NCBI RefSeq assembly: GCF_964340395.1
Contig: NC_135571.1
Location: 15,234,721 to 15,298,720, forward strand
Direction: 5' to 3'
From: Glandiceps talaboti
Taxonomy: Eukaryota > Hemichordata > Enteropneusta > Spengelidae
Length of the DNA: 64,000 nucleotides
Below, one piece after another: positions 32,081 to 43,400 of this stretch. The position numbers and the translations under genes were made by a program. Under the pieces are notes generated by a model. That model was not told the origin of the DNA. It saw nothing but the letters and a program-made list of their open reading frames with translations, and searched no databases. Numbering within the stretch: the stretch's first letter is position 1; each line of letters starts with the position of its first letter.

Positions 32081-34263
32081 GACCACTACAATGAAATAAG
32101 CTAATATTGTATTATACCACTAGAGTGAAATAAGCTAATGTTATATTATACCACTAGAGTGAAATAGGCTAATGTTATATTATACCACTAGAGTGAAATA
32201 GACTAATGTTATATTATACCACTAGAGTGAAATGGGCTAATGTTATATTATACCACGAGAGTGAAATGGGCTAATGTTATATTATACCACTAGCGTGAAA
32301 TAGGCTAATGTTATATTATACCACTAGAGTGAAATAGACTAATGTTATATTATACCACTAGAGTGAAATAGACTAATGTTATATTATACCACTAGAGTGA
32401 AATAGGCTAATGTTATATTATACCACTAGAGTGAAATGGGCTAATGTTATATTATACCACTAGAGTGAAATAGGCTAATGTTATATTATACCACTAGAGT
32501 GAAATAGGCTAATGTTATATTATACCACTAGAGTGAAATAGACTAATGTTATATTATACCACTACAGTGAAATAGGCTAATGTTATATTATACCACTAGA
32601 GTGAAATAGGCTAATGTTATATTATACCACGAGAGTGAAATAGGCTAATGTTATATTATACCACTAGAGTGAAATAGGCTAATGTTATATTATACCACTA
32701 CAGTGAAATAAGCTAATGTTATATTATACCACTAGAGTGAAATAAGCTAATGTTATATTATACCACGAGAGTGAAATAGGCTAATGTTATATTATACCAC
32801 TAGAGTGAAATGGGCTAATGTTATATTATACCACTACAGTGAAATAGGCTAATGTTATATTATACCACGAGAGTGAAATAGGCTAATGTTATATTATACC
32901 ACTAGAGTGAAATGGGCTAATGTTATATTATACCACTACAGTGAAATGGGCTAATGTTATATTATACCACGAGAGTGAAATAAGCTAATGTTATATTATA
33001 CCACTAGAGTGAAATGGGCTAATGTTATATTATACCACTAGAGTGAAATAGGCTAATGTTATATTATACCACGAGAGTGAAATAGGCTAATGTTATATTA
33101 TACCACTAGAGTGAAATAAGCTAATGTTATATTATACCACTAGAGTGAAATAGGCTAATGTTATATTATACCACGAGAGTGAAATAGGCTAATGTTATAT
33201 TATACCACGAGAGTGAAATAGGCTAATGTTATATTATACCACGAGAGTGAAATAGGCTAATATTATATTATACCACTAGAGTGAAATAGGCTAATGTTAT
33301 ATTATACCACTAGAGTGAAATAGGCTAATATTATATTATACCACTAGAGTGAAATAGGCTAATGTTATATTATACCACTAGAGTGAAATAGGCCAATGTT
33401 ATATTATATCACTACAGTGAAATAGGCTAATGTTATATTATACCACTAGAGTGAAATAGGCTAATGTTATATTATACCACTAGAGTGAAATAGGCTAATG
33501 TTATATTATACCACTAGAGTGAAATAGGCTAATGTTATATTATACCACGAGAGTGAAATAGGCTAATGTTATATTATACCACTACAGTGAAATAGGCTAA
33601 TGTTATATTATACCACTAGAGTGAAATAGGCTAATGTTATTATACCACTAGAGTGAAATAGACTAATGTTATATTATACCACTAGAGTGAAATAGGCTAA
33701 TGTTATATTATACCACTACAGTGAAATAGGCTAATGTTATATTATACCACTAGAGTGAAATAAGCTAATGTTATATTATACCACTAGAGTGAAATAGGCT
33801 AATGTTATATTATACCACTAGAGTGAAATAGGCTAATGTTATATTATACCACTAGAGTGAAATAGGCTAATGTTATATTATACCACTACAGTGAAATGGG
33901 CTAATGTTATATTATACCACTAGAGTGAAATAGGCTAATGTTATATTATACCACTACAGTGAAATGGGCTAATGTTATATTATACCACTAGAGTGAAATA
34001 GGCTAATGTTATATTATACCACTAGAGTGAAATAGGCTAATGTTATATTATACCACTAGAGTGAAATAAGCTAATGTTATATTATACCACTAGAGTGAAA
34101 TAGGCTAATGTTATATTATACCACTAGAGTGAAATAGGCTAATGTTATATTATACCACTAGAGTGAAATAGGCTAATGTTATATTATACCACTAGAGTGA
34201 AATAGGCTAATGTTATATTATACCACTACAGTGAAATAGGCTAATGTTATATTATACCACTAA
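32081..34263. repeat. 34-bp minisatellite, about 64 copies
   Basis: Tandem 34-bp units (ACTAGAGTGAAATAGGCTAA then TGTTATATTATACC). Recurrent variants are ACGAG, CTACAG, ATAAGC, ATGGGC and ATAGAC. One unit near 33640 has lost bases. Non-coding. Confidence 0.97.
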
Positions 34264-34299
34264 GAGATGAGATGTTTCTGCATGTTATTCTTCAAAACA

Positions 34300-34860
34300 T
34301 TTTGACAAAATTGGCCCTAGCAACCATGACCACGCCCTTAGCAACAACCAAATGGCAGTATATTTTGGTCAAATAACAACATCATATGGTAGGCAAATGA
34401 ATAAACATTCAAAAAATGTATGCAAATACCATAGCAACCATGACCACGCCCATAGCAACAGCCAAGCGGTCGTGTATTTCACAAAGATAACAACAGGGAT
34501 TAATAGACAATTGAATAAACGTTCAAAAAATGTATGTAAATTTGCCTAGCAACAAGACCACGCCCATAGCAACAGCCAAATAATCATGTATATTGCAAAG
34601 ATAACAACAGGAATAGAAAGACAAATGAATAAACATTCAAAAAATGTATGCAAATGTGCCTAGCAACAAGACCACGCCCATAGCAACAGCCAAATGATCA
34701 CATATATTGCAAAGATAACAATGGAGATTAATAGACAATTGAATAAACAGTCAAAAAATGTATGTAAATATGCCTAGCAACAAGACCACATCCATAGCAA
34801 CAGCCAAATGATAGCATATGTCGTAAAGATAGCAACATGGTTGGATAGGCAACTGGATAG
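34300..34860 (+). repeat. ~113-bp tandem repeat, about five units
   Basis: Units contain TAGCAACAxGACCACGCCCA, TAGCAACAGCCAAATG, AAAGATAACAACA and CATTCAAAAAATGTATGCAAAT, spaced 112-115 bp. It is the inverted and better preserved relative of 2455-2745. Confidence 0.85.
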
Positions 34861-34870
34861 TCATTCACCA

Positions 34871-35930
34871 AATGAACACTTATTGTTCACATGTTAGCAT
34901 TTTAAAAAATTGTACAGTTGTGCTACAACGCCATTGGCGGTATTTTTTAGTGCTTTGAGTCAGTGTGCAACTTGTATTCTCATCATGAGTTTGTTGCTAA
35001 GTTATTTCAGCTCATTTCCATACAGATACATGTTGAGCTTGACACACAGTAAGATTGATGTGACTTTCAGTATGTGACAAGCAATTAGTTGCATACCACA
35101 GATTGACTAGATACAATGTACATGCTAGTATCATCTTTTACAATGGAGAGGTCAAGTTTTGAAAGTAGTTTACTAAGTCTATGTGGCTGTTACAGTGGTT
35201 AGGATCTGTTGCATATCTAATGTTTTATATTGTTATACTCCATTCCGACTCTTTCCCATTGTTTCAACTGTGCTCTCAATTTCATTTAGCAGACACTTTT
35301 TCAGTTAATAAGACACTTTTTTCACAAAGAAAGTGTTTGCGTACGGTATATGTTAATCCATGAAATGAACTGTCAGCTAACACTTTAAACCCATAAATCT
35401 AACACTGTCCTCAGCATGTCAGTCATTTGTATAGCACTGTCCCCAACTTGTCAACTGTTACAATGCAACCAACATATGCTGCCCTGCCTAATACCTTCTA
35501 CCGTGCCTAATTCTGCACCTGTCATTCTGTAATACATGTATGTGTTTAAAAAATCACCCTTAACCTTGGTAGGTCTTGAACACAGTGCCTCTAGTTCTGT
35601 ACCTATATATCCAAAGACATGCTCTATTCAGAATAGCCATGTCACTTCACCAAAACTATCGTCGTAATAAAAACAGTAAATGTCCTCTGACATGTACTAT
35701 ATATAACTATCAGATAGGTTTGGATCTACAATGTACATGTATACAGTTATATGTACATGTATGTTGTGTATGTGTTTAATGTTTAGTTGTACAATATGTC
35801 AAGTGATGAAACATTCAGTCTTTGAAATAACTGACAGTAGCAAACAGCTCGCATAATTAAATCTATTAATAAATGGATTGGAATTTTATACAAGTCGTTG
35901 ACCTCCATCAATAGTGAAAAATTGTGCTGT
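34871..35930. other. Intergenic, no gene seen
   Basis: Unique sequence with several ACATGTACATGT-like words. Short frames only. Confidence 0.45.
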
Positions 35931-35967
<37 letters not shown>

Positions 35968-35968
35968 A

Positions 35969-36012
<44 letters not shown>
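35931..36012. repeat. (GAT)n microsatellite
   Basis: About 26 GAT triplets with one AAT interruption, running into the 42-bp array. Confidence 0.96.
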
Positions 36013-36024
36013 AGAATTGATGAT

Positions 36025-37788
36025 ATGTTTAGTGTATGTAGTAAGGTTTACCAGTATGACCTTCAGTTGTTTAGTGTGTGTGGTAAGTGCTACCAGTATT
36101 ACCTACAGTTGTTTAGTGTGTGTGGTAAGTGCTACCAGTATTACCTACAGTTGTTTAGTGTGTGTGGTAAGTGCTACCAGTATGACCTACAGTTGTTTAG
36201 TGTGTGTGGTAAGTGCTACCAGTATTACCTACAGTTGTTTAGTGTGTATGGTAGGTGCTACCAGTATGACCTACAGTTGTTTAGTGTGTGTGGTAAGTGC
36301 TACCGGTATGACCTACAGTTGTTTAGTGTGTGTGGTAAGTGCTACCGGTATGACCTACAGTTGTTTAGTGTGTGTGGTAAGTGCTACCAGTATGACCTAC
36401 AGTTGTTTAGTGTGTGTGGTAGGTGCTACCAGTATTACCTACAGTTGTTTAGTGTATGTGGTAAGTGCTACCAGTATGACCTACAGTTGTTTAGTGTATG
36501 TGGTAAGTGCTACCAGTATGACCTACAGTTGTTTAGTGTGTGTGGTAAGTGCTACCAGTATTACCTACAGTTGTTTAGTGTGTATGGTAGGTGCTATCAG
36601 TATTACCTACAGTTGTTTAGTGTATGTGGTAAGTGCTACCAGTATGACCTACAGTTGTTTAGTGTGTGTGGTAAGTGCTACCAGTATGACCTACAGTTGT
36701 TTAGTGTGTGTGGTAAGTGCTACCAGTATGACCTACAGTTGTTTAGTGTGTGTGGTAAGTGCTACCAGTATGACCTACAGTTGTTTAGTGTGTGTGGTAA
36801 GTGCTACCAGTATTACCTACAGTTGTTTAGTGTGTGTGGTAAGTGCTACCAGTATTACCTACAGTTGTTTAGTGTGTGTGGTAAGTGCTACCAGTATGAC
36901 CTACAGTTGTTTAGTGTGTGTGGTAAGTGCTACCAGTATGACCTACAGTTGTTTAGTGTATGTGGTAAGTGCTACCAGTATGACCTACAGTTGTTTAGTG
37001 TATGTGGTAAGTGCTACCAGTATTACCTACAGTTGTTTAGTGTGTGTGGTAAGTGCTACCAGTATGACGTACAGTTGTTTAGTGTGTATGGTAAGTGCTA
37101 CCAGTATGACCTACAGTTGTTTAGTGTGTGTGGTAAGTGCTACCAGTATGACCTACAGTTGTTTAGTGTGTGTGGTAAGTGCTACCAGTATTACCTACAG
37201 TTGTTTAGTGTGTGTGGTAAGTGCTACCAGTATGACCTACAGTTGTTTAGTGTGTGTGGTAAGTGCTACCAGTATGACCTACAGTTGTTTAGTGTGTATG
37301 GTAAGTGCTACCAGTATGACCTACAGTTGTTTAGTGTGTGTGGTAAGTGCTACCAGTATGACCTACAGTTGTTTAGTGTGTGTGGTAAGTGCTACCAGTA
37401 TGACCTACAGTTGTTTAGTGTGTGTGGTAAGTGCTACCAGTATTACCTACAGTTGTTTAGTGTGTGTGGTAAGTGCTACCAGTATGACCTACAGTTGTTT
37501 AGTGTGTATTGTAAGTGCTACCAGTATGACCTACAGTTGTTTAGTGTGTGTGGTAAGTGCTACCAGTATGACGTACAGTTGTTTAGTGTGTGTGGTAAGT
37601 GCTACCAGTATTACCTACAGTTGTTTAGTGTGTGTGGTAAGTGCTACCAGTATGACCTACAGTTGTTTAGTGTGTGTGGTAAGTGCTACCAGTATGACGT
37701 ACAGTTGTTTAGTGTGTGTGGTAAGTGCTACCAGTATTACCTACAGTTGTTTAGTGTGTATGGTAGGTGCTACCAGTATGACCTGTAG
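36025..37788 (+). repeat. 42-bp minisatellite, exactly 42 units, open in frame
   Basis: Units of 42 bp (TTGTTTAGTGTGTGTGGTAA then GTGCTACCAGTATGACCTAC and AG) run without an indel. In one plus frame an ATG at 36025 opens a 587-codon repeat of LFSVCGKCYQYDLQ, ended by TAG where the last CAG would be. A second frame is also open. The commonest unit differences change amino acids (Asp/Tyr, Cys/Tyr, Lys/Arg, Gln/Arg), so selection on a protein is not evident. Every unit has GGTAAGTG and CCTACAG, matching splice donor and acceptor consensus. Read as a minisatellite; a translated product cannot be excluded. Confidence 0.95.
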
Positions 37789-37825
37789 TGTTGTTATCAA
37801 GTGTCTGCTTCTAATAGAACATTTA

Positions 37826-38027
37826 TGTATGTATGTATGTTTGTATGTATGTATGTATGTATGTATGTATGTATGTATGTATGTATGTATGTATGTATGT
37901 ATGTATGTATGTATGTATGTATGTATGTATGTATGTATGTATGTATGTATGTATGTATGTTTGTATGTATGTATGTATGTATGTATGTATGTATGTATGT
38001 ATGTATGTATGTATGTATGTATGTATG
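37826..38027. repeat. (ATGT)n microsatellite, left part
   Basis: About 50 tetranucleotide repeats with two TTGT interruptions. The Gypsy element is inserted at its right end, and the array resumes at 45417. Confidence 0.98.
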
Positions 38028-38388
38028 TGTGACCAAGATTTTGATATAATATAATGTATACTCTGTTTCATCATTGACCTGTAATTCTTTGTAATGCATA
38101 TCACACTGTGACCTTTTGTGGGACGCCCTCACGAGGCAGAGAGGTGACATCAATCGACCTCTTTTGCAATATGGCTGTCTGACAATAGCTGTCTGACAAT
38201 AGGTACTGCCATGGACAGATGGAGCCGCTGACTGATTAGCAATAAAGACATTACAACTTATAGTGTGAACCATGTCTGCGACTGAGTCAGTGTATGATCG
38301 TGTTCCCCTGGAGGGTTTGGGCTAAAAATACACAACGCAATCCAAGTTAACATCGACGATCACAACCGAACCGATGCCAGGGGTCACA
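38028..38388 (+). repeat. 5' LTR, 361 bp
   Basis: Begins TGTGACC and ends GGTCACA, a perfect 7-bp terminal inverted repeat with the canonical TG...CA. A polyadenylation signal AATAAA lies at 38241-38246. CTGTCTGACAATAG is partly duplicated within it. A 158-codon minus frame through the LTR is a shadow. Confidence 0.97.
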
Positions 38389-38390
38389 AA

Positions 38391-38408
38391 TGGTGCCGAG
38401 ACCAGGAT
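38391..38408 (+). other. Primer-binding site of the Gypsy element
   Basis: TGGTGCCGAGACCAGGAT lies two bases after the 5' LTR. TGG matches the CCA end of a tRNA, as in other LTR elements. The tRNA species was not identified. Confidence 0.7.
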
Positions 38409-39132
38409 GTCCTTGTATTCTTATTGGTTACCGGAATTATCTGTCTGTGAATGAGATGGTCCAGTCGTCACAACAGTCCAGTTAATTTTCTCCTTGAAGA
38501 TGGACATTGATAGACGCTGACATCAAGATTTTTGGTATGGATAATTTAGTTAAGAATGTTCCTGATTAAGTCGTTAAATGAAGTTTGTTTCAAATTTTGA
38601 ACAGATGGAGTGAATTTGAGAATTGTAATACTTAAGTACGAAAGACAAGTTTTCATTTCTATAATTTATTATCTGCTTTATTATTTTTTGTGCGAACTTT
38701 AATTACAGACTCTGATTTAAGAATCATAGTATTTGATTTATTTAAATTTTTCATTTTTTTTTCATAATAATTTAATTTTTTTTTCATTTGAAAATTTTCA
38801 ATTGCTGTATAGTTTAGTTGTCTACTATTCTTTTTTTGAGATTTCAATTTTTGTTGAGATTTCAAATTTTTTTTTTTGGTTTAAATTTGTAACATCTATT
38901 TTACCATTTACTGTATTAAGGCTGCACTATCCTAATTTGTGTAGTGCAACACTGTTCTAATCTGTACTAAGGCTTGACAATCTGAAGGCTGTACTGCTAT
39001 TACATTATTATAAGGTTTAAGTATCTCATATACAATATTAAGATTACATTCTACATCTGACTTTATTAAGGTTAAGCTTGTATCACTAATTCTAAAAATA
39101 TTTGCAGTGTTTATCGCCATCATATTGACAAA
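38409..39132 (+). other. Gypsy 5' leader
   Basis: Non-coding, very AT-rich, with long T runs at 38745-38880. It ends at the gag ATG. Confidence 0.75.
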
Positions 39133-40419
39133 ATGCAGTATACAACTAGTGATGATTTATTAACATTTGATTTAGTTGGGCCTGATACTATTATTAATCC
39201 ACCCCCTGTTAATATTCAGTCCACATTACCACCACCTGGTCCACATGTTCCTAATATGTCTTACTACGACCAAACGCCAATGTTACCTCAGCCCCCCATT
39301 ACACCACCTGAAAATATTGGCTTGCCCAGCGCGACATCAACACACTATAGGCCTATGGTAGCAGCACCAGATAACATGAGTGGTGGAAATTTTTATGCCA
39401 CTCAACACCCAAACATAGGTACACAACCAGCACAAAGGGAGAATTATTACTACCCTCCACATTTACAACCTCCTTTACATCCACATACACAGTTGATGCC
39501 CACACACAGCCAACAGAGACAACCATTACCACAGACTCAGCCATACCCTGAATACACAATCACATCCTCTCATCAAATACGAGGTGTACCCATCTTCAGT
39601 GGTAGCCGAGATGGTAAAGTGTTAGTGGAGGATTGGATTAGAGACATTCAGTATCTGCTTAAAGCTGGACCAATGCCAGAACCTTTGAAATTTTCCACGG
39701 TTGTTCGACATTTAAGTGGTGAAGCTCGGAAGCTGGTCCTCAACTTGCCATCTGGTGAACAAATGGTACAACGCGCATTTGACGAACTACGTGCTGAATA
39801 TGGTGATGGTTTATGGTCTGTAGATCCAATGGGAAATTTCTATGAACGAGTACAACGTTCTGATGAATCTCCTTGCTCATATGCGATTGCTTTAGAAGAT
39901 ATACTCAGGAAAGTGGAATATAAGCTCAACGGTGGTTGGCCATTATCAGACAGAGACTATAAGCTTACCCATCAGTTTATGAAAGGTCTGCGTGATCAAG
40001 AGATATATCAGCGATTGGCACCTATGAGAGTGCGTGAGATGACATTTGGCCAGTTGCGAAATGAACTAAGATATATTTCGAGAGAGGAAAGACATAATTT
40101 TACCAAACCTAAGAAAAGTCAAGCACAGCCTCATGTAACAAAGGATGATGGTACATCTGGTCAACAAAAGGCAGGTGATAAGACATCCCGAGAGAATCAG
40201 CAGTTGTCAGAGGTGACCAAGTTATTACAAACAATTGCCATGAATCAAGAGGAGCAGAGCAAGAGGATCCTACAGTTGGAAGGAAAAGAGACTGTCAAGA
40301 AAAGTAATAACGACTATGTCTGTTATCGCTGTGGCAAGTCAGGACATATAGCGAGAGGTTGCCGCTCTAAGCCACTACCTGATCAGTCTAACAAAGGAGG
40401 CAAGCCTTTAAAAGAATAA
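39133..40419 (+). CDS. Gag polyprotein of the Gypsy element
   Basis: 428 residues from ATG. The N-terminal ~150 residues are Pro/Gln/His/Tyr-rich. A retrotransposon Gag capsid-like region follows (~150-320; motifs FSGSRDGKVLVEDWI and FMKGLRDQEIYQRL). Then comes a Lys/Gln-rich linker and one CCHC zinc knuckle, CYRCGKSGHIARGC (~397-410), for RNA binding. The stop TAA (40417-40419) lies just after a TTTAAAA slippery heptamer, so a minority of ribosomes would continue into pol by a -1 shift. Intact, with no stops or indels. Confidence 0.95.
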   Translation: MQYTTSDDLLTFDLVGPDTIINPPPVNIQSTLPPPGPHVPNMSYYDQTPMLPQPPITPPENIGLPSATSTHYRPMVAAPDNMSGGNFYATQHPNIGTQPAQRENYYYPPHLQPPLHPHTQLMPTHSQQRQPLPQTQPYPEYTITSSHQIRGVPIFSGSRDGKVLVEDWIRDIQYLLKAGPMPEPLKFSTVVRHLSGEARKLVLNLPSGEQMVQRAFDELRAEYGDGLWSVDPMGNFYERVQRSDESPCSYAIALEDILRKVEYKLNGGWPLSDRDYKLTHQFMKGLRDQEIYQRLAPMRVREMTFGQLRNELRYISREERHNFTKPKKSQAQPHVTKDDGTSGQQKAGDKTSRENQQLSEVTKLLQTIAMNQEEQSKRILQLEGKETVKKSNNDYVCYRCGKSGHIARGCRSKPLPDQSNKGGKPLKE

Positions 40420-40468
40420 AGCCTGTGAAAGTGGGACATTTCACAGGTGGAAGTCATTGCAGTCCCAC
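40407..40468 (+). promoter_or_regulatory. -1 programmed ribosomal frameshift signal with H-type pseudoknot
   Basis: Slippery heptamer TTTAAAA (40407-40413) is in the gag register T TTA AAA. A 7-8-nt spacer holds the gag stop. Stem 1 is 40421-40430 with 40439-40448 (nine Watson-Crick pairs plus a terminal G-T, that is G-U in RNA). Stem 2 is GTGGGAC (40431-40437), inside the stem-1 loop, with GTCCCAC (40462-40468), seven perfect pairs. The -1 frame after the shift is open into pol. All parts are visible in the sequence; function is inferred. Confidence 0.88.
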
Positions 40469-43400
40469 CCACACAGACAGGATCGATTCATCTTCTGGTC
40501 AACAGAGTGATGTGGTGAAACCAGTTGTTGGACCACTAAGTGAAGCCGAAGTAGAGGTTAATGGTGTTACATGTTTGGCACTGATAGACACTGGATCTCA
40601 GGTGACTACGGTAACAGAATCCTTCTATACAACGCACCCTCAACTTGCAAGCCAGGTACCTGAATCTACTGATGTTCTGATAGAAGGGGCTGCAGGCCAT
40701 GATGTTCCTCATAGTGGTGTGATTCGTCTGGACTTAACATTCCTTGGAAGGACATACACAAAGGTACCAGCATTTGTTGTTCCTACTACAGACTATCGTC
40801 AAGATGTACCATTGCTTGTTGGCACTAATGTAATCCGAACTAGCCAAAATGATTTGAGAGTCCTCCATGGTCACTGTTTCCACAGCAAGGTGAAAAGAAC
40901 TTCCGATGTGTGGTATTCCGCTTACAAAGAACTTGGCAAGTCTGAACTTGGTGGGAAGACAGGTAGAATTGGTCAAGCCAAGTACTGTGGTCGTCGTCCT
41001 ATGGTAATACAACCAGGGGAAGAAACTCACATACCATGTCGTGTTCCGAGAGACCGAGATGGAATGCCCTACACAGCTCTCATTGAAAGCCCACAGTCAA
41101 AGAATTTGCCAAATGGAATTGCTATTGGTAAAGTTTTAAATGATGTTCAAGATGGACGTACCCCAGTGAGAGTGTATAATTATTCGACCAGACCAGTGAC
41201 TATTTGGCCAAAGACTTATCTGGCTGAAGTACATGCTGTGATTGATAAAGAGGAATTTCCTGTCCCGGAAGATCAACCAGTTGTAAAGAATAACAACCCA
41301 CAGTCTTTAACTCCTGATACAAAAGAGAGAGGAAGGAAGACAAATAGAACAAGACAGAATAGTAAACGAGAACATGCACCACTTAAAACCCAACCATCTA
41401 CTCAGTGTCACAATACCACAAAGAATGAGAATCAAAGTAAATGTTCTCTACCAGATTTGACTGATTCTGCTGTTGAAAATCAAGGGCAACTACAAAAGTT
41501 GAAAGCTTTACTTGAGAAGAACTCTGATGTATTCTCAAAGCACCCACTTGACTATGGACGAACAGCGACAGTTAAACATGAAATACCATTGATTGATAAC
41601 CAGCCCTTCCGTCTACCTCCACGCAGAATCCCTCATGCTCAGTACCAAGAGGTTAAGAAACATATTGAAGACATGGCAACTAGTGGTGTTATTAGGCCTA
41701 GCAAAAGTCCCTATGCAAGTCCCATTGTAGTTGTAAGAAAAAAAGATGGTACTCCTAGGATTTGTATAGACTACAGGCAACTGAATCTGCGTTCTATTCG
41801 TGATGCGTATCCCCTACCCCGAATCGATGATGCCCTAGAAGCATTGGGAGGTGCTAAGTACTTCTCAACGTTGGACCTCACTGCTGGTTATTGGCAAGTA
41901 GAAGTTCAGGAACGAGATAAACCCAAGACAGCATTCACCACTCCTATGGGATTGTACGAGGCGAACAGAATGCCATTTGGTCTACAAAATGCCCCAGCTA
42001 CATTCCAGAGGTTGATGATGTCATGCCTTGGTGATCAGCATTTCTCCACTGTATTGATATATTTAGATGACATCATCATTTTCTCCAGGACTTTTAATGA
42101 ACATCTTGATAGAGCGCAGTTAGTGTTTGATCGATTACGTGAACATGGTCTTAAATTAAAGCCACAGAAGTGCCATCTACTCAAGAAGGAAGTACATTAC
42201 CTTGGCCATGTGGTGTCTGCAAATGGTATCAGTACAGACCCTGAAAAAACAAGGGCGGTGAAGGATTGGCCTAGACCCTCTAACAGGAAAGATCTACTTA
42301 AGTACCTTGGATTTACGGGTTACTATAGAAGATTTATCAAAGGGTACAGTACAATTGCAGCGCCATTGTTTAGACTCACTTCTGGAGATCCTAGAAGACG
42401 ACGAAAGGGAAGTAATCTCAAGAAAGATGTTCCGCCATTTATATGGAATGAAACTTGTGAGGATGCATTCCAGTGTTTGAAACTGAAACTCCTATCAGCA
42501 CCAATCCTTGGCTATCCAGATTTCACCAAGCCATTTACATTACAAACTGATGCATCGGCCCAGGGATTGGGAGCAGTATTGGTTCAACAACAAGATGGTA
42601 AAGATAGAGTAATCGCTTATTGTAGTCGTGGGTTACGACCACCAGAAACCAGATATCCAGCACATAAACTGGAATTTCTCTGCTTAAAATGGGCTGTAAC
42701 AGACAAGCTGAGGGATTACCTCTATGGAAATCAATTCACAGTGCTTACAGACAACAACCCATTGGTATATGTGATGTCATCTGCCAAGTTGGAAGCCACT
42801 TGTCAGCGTTGGGTTTCCCAGCTTGCTATGTTTGATTTTGACATTAAATATCGACCAGGCAGAAGCAATGCCAACGCGGATGCATTGTCACGAATACCTA
42901 AACAAGAGGTTGCACAAACTCTAAAGGTAGTATGTAATATGGCAAAGTGTACAGATGAAGACGAAGACTATACAAAACCTATTCCTTCATATTCTGAAAC
43001 ACTACCAAGTATGACACTGCAGGAGTTGAGATTTTGTCAACATCAAGATTCTTCAATCATGGAGGTTATCCAAGCTAGAAGTTTGTCAAAGAAACCAGGA
43101 AGAAGACAAATGGAACATTTAAGTGTAGAAGCCAGATTGTTAGTACATCAATGGGACAAGTTGACTCTTCGAGATGGTATTCTTTACAGGAAAATTCGTC
43201 CACCTAAAGGAACTGAAATATTTCAGCTGGTTTTGCCACCCAAGTATAGACGAGATGTTTTCCAGAAACTTCATAGTGAAATGGGTCATTTGGGATTTGA
43301 TAAAACATTGGATCTCGTACGCTCAAGATTTTATTGGCCTAAGATGTACGTTCAAGTGAAGACCTGGTGTGACCAGTGTGAAAGATGTTGTCTGAGAAAA

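Noticed and set aside
35914-38032. Two overlapping long frames (624 and 702 codons) through the GAT run and 42-bp array
   Set aside because: Both begin at GTG rather than ATG, and both are open only because repeat lengths are multiples of three. The array is listed as a minisatellite.
37797-38273. Minus-strand 158-codon frame, repeated in part at 44972-45301
   Set aside because: It is the antisense of the Gypsy LTR plus the TATG repeat, which explains the identical text at both places.
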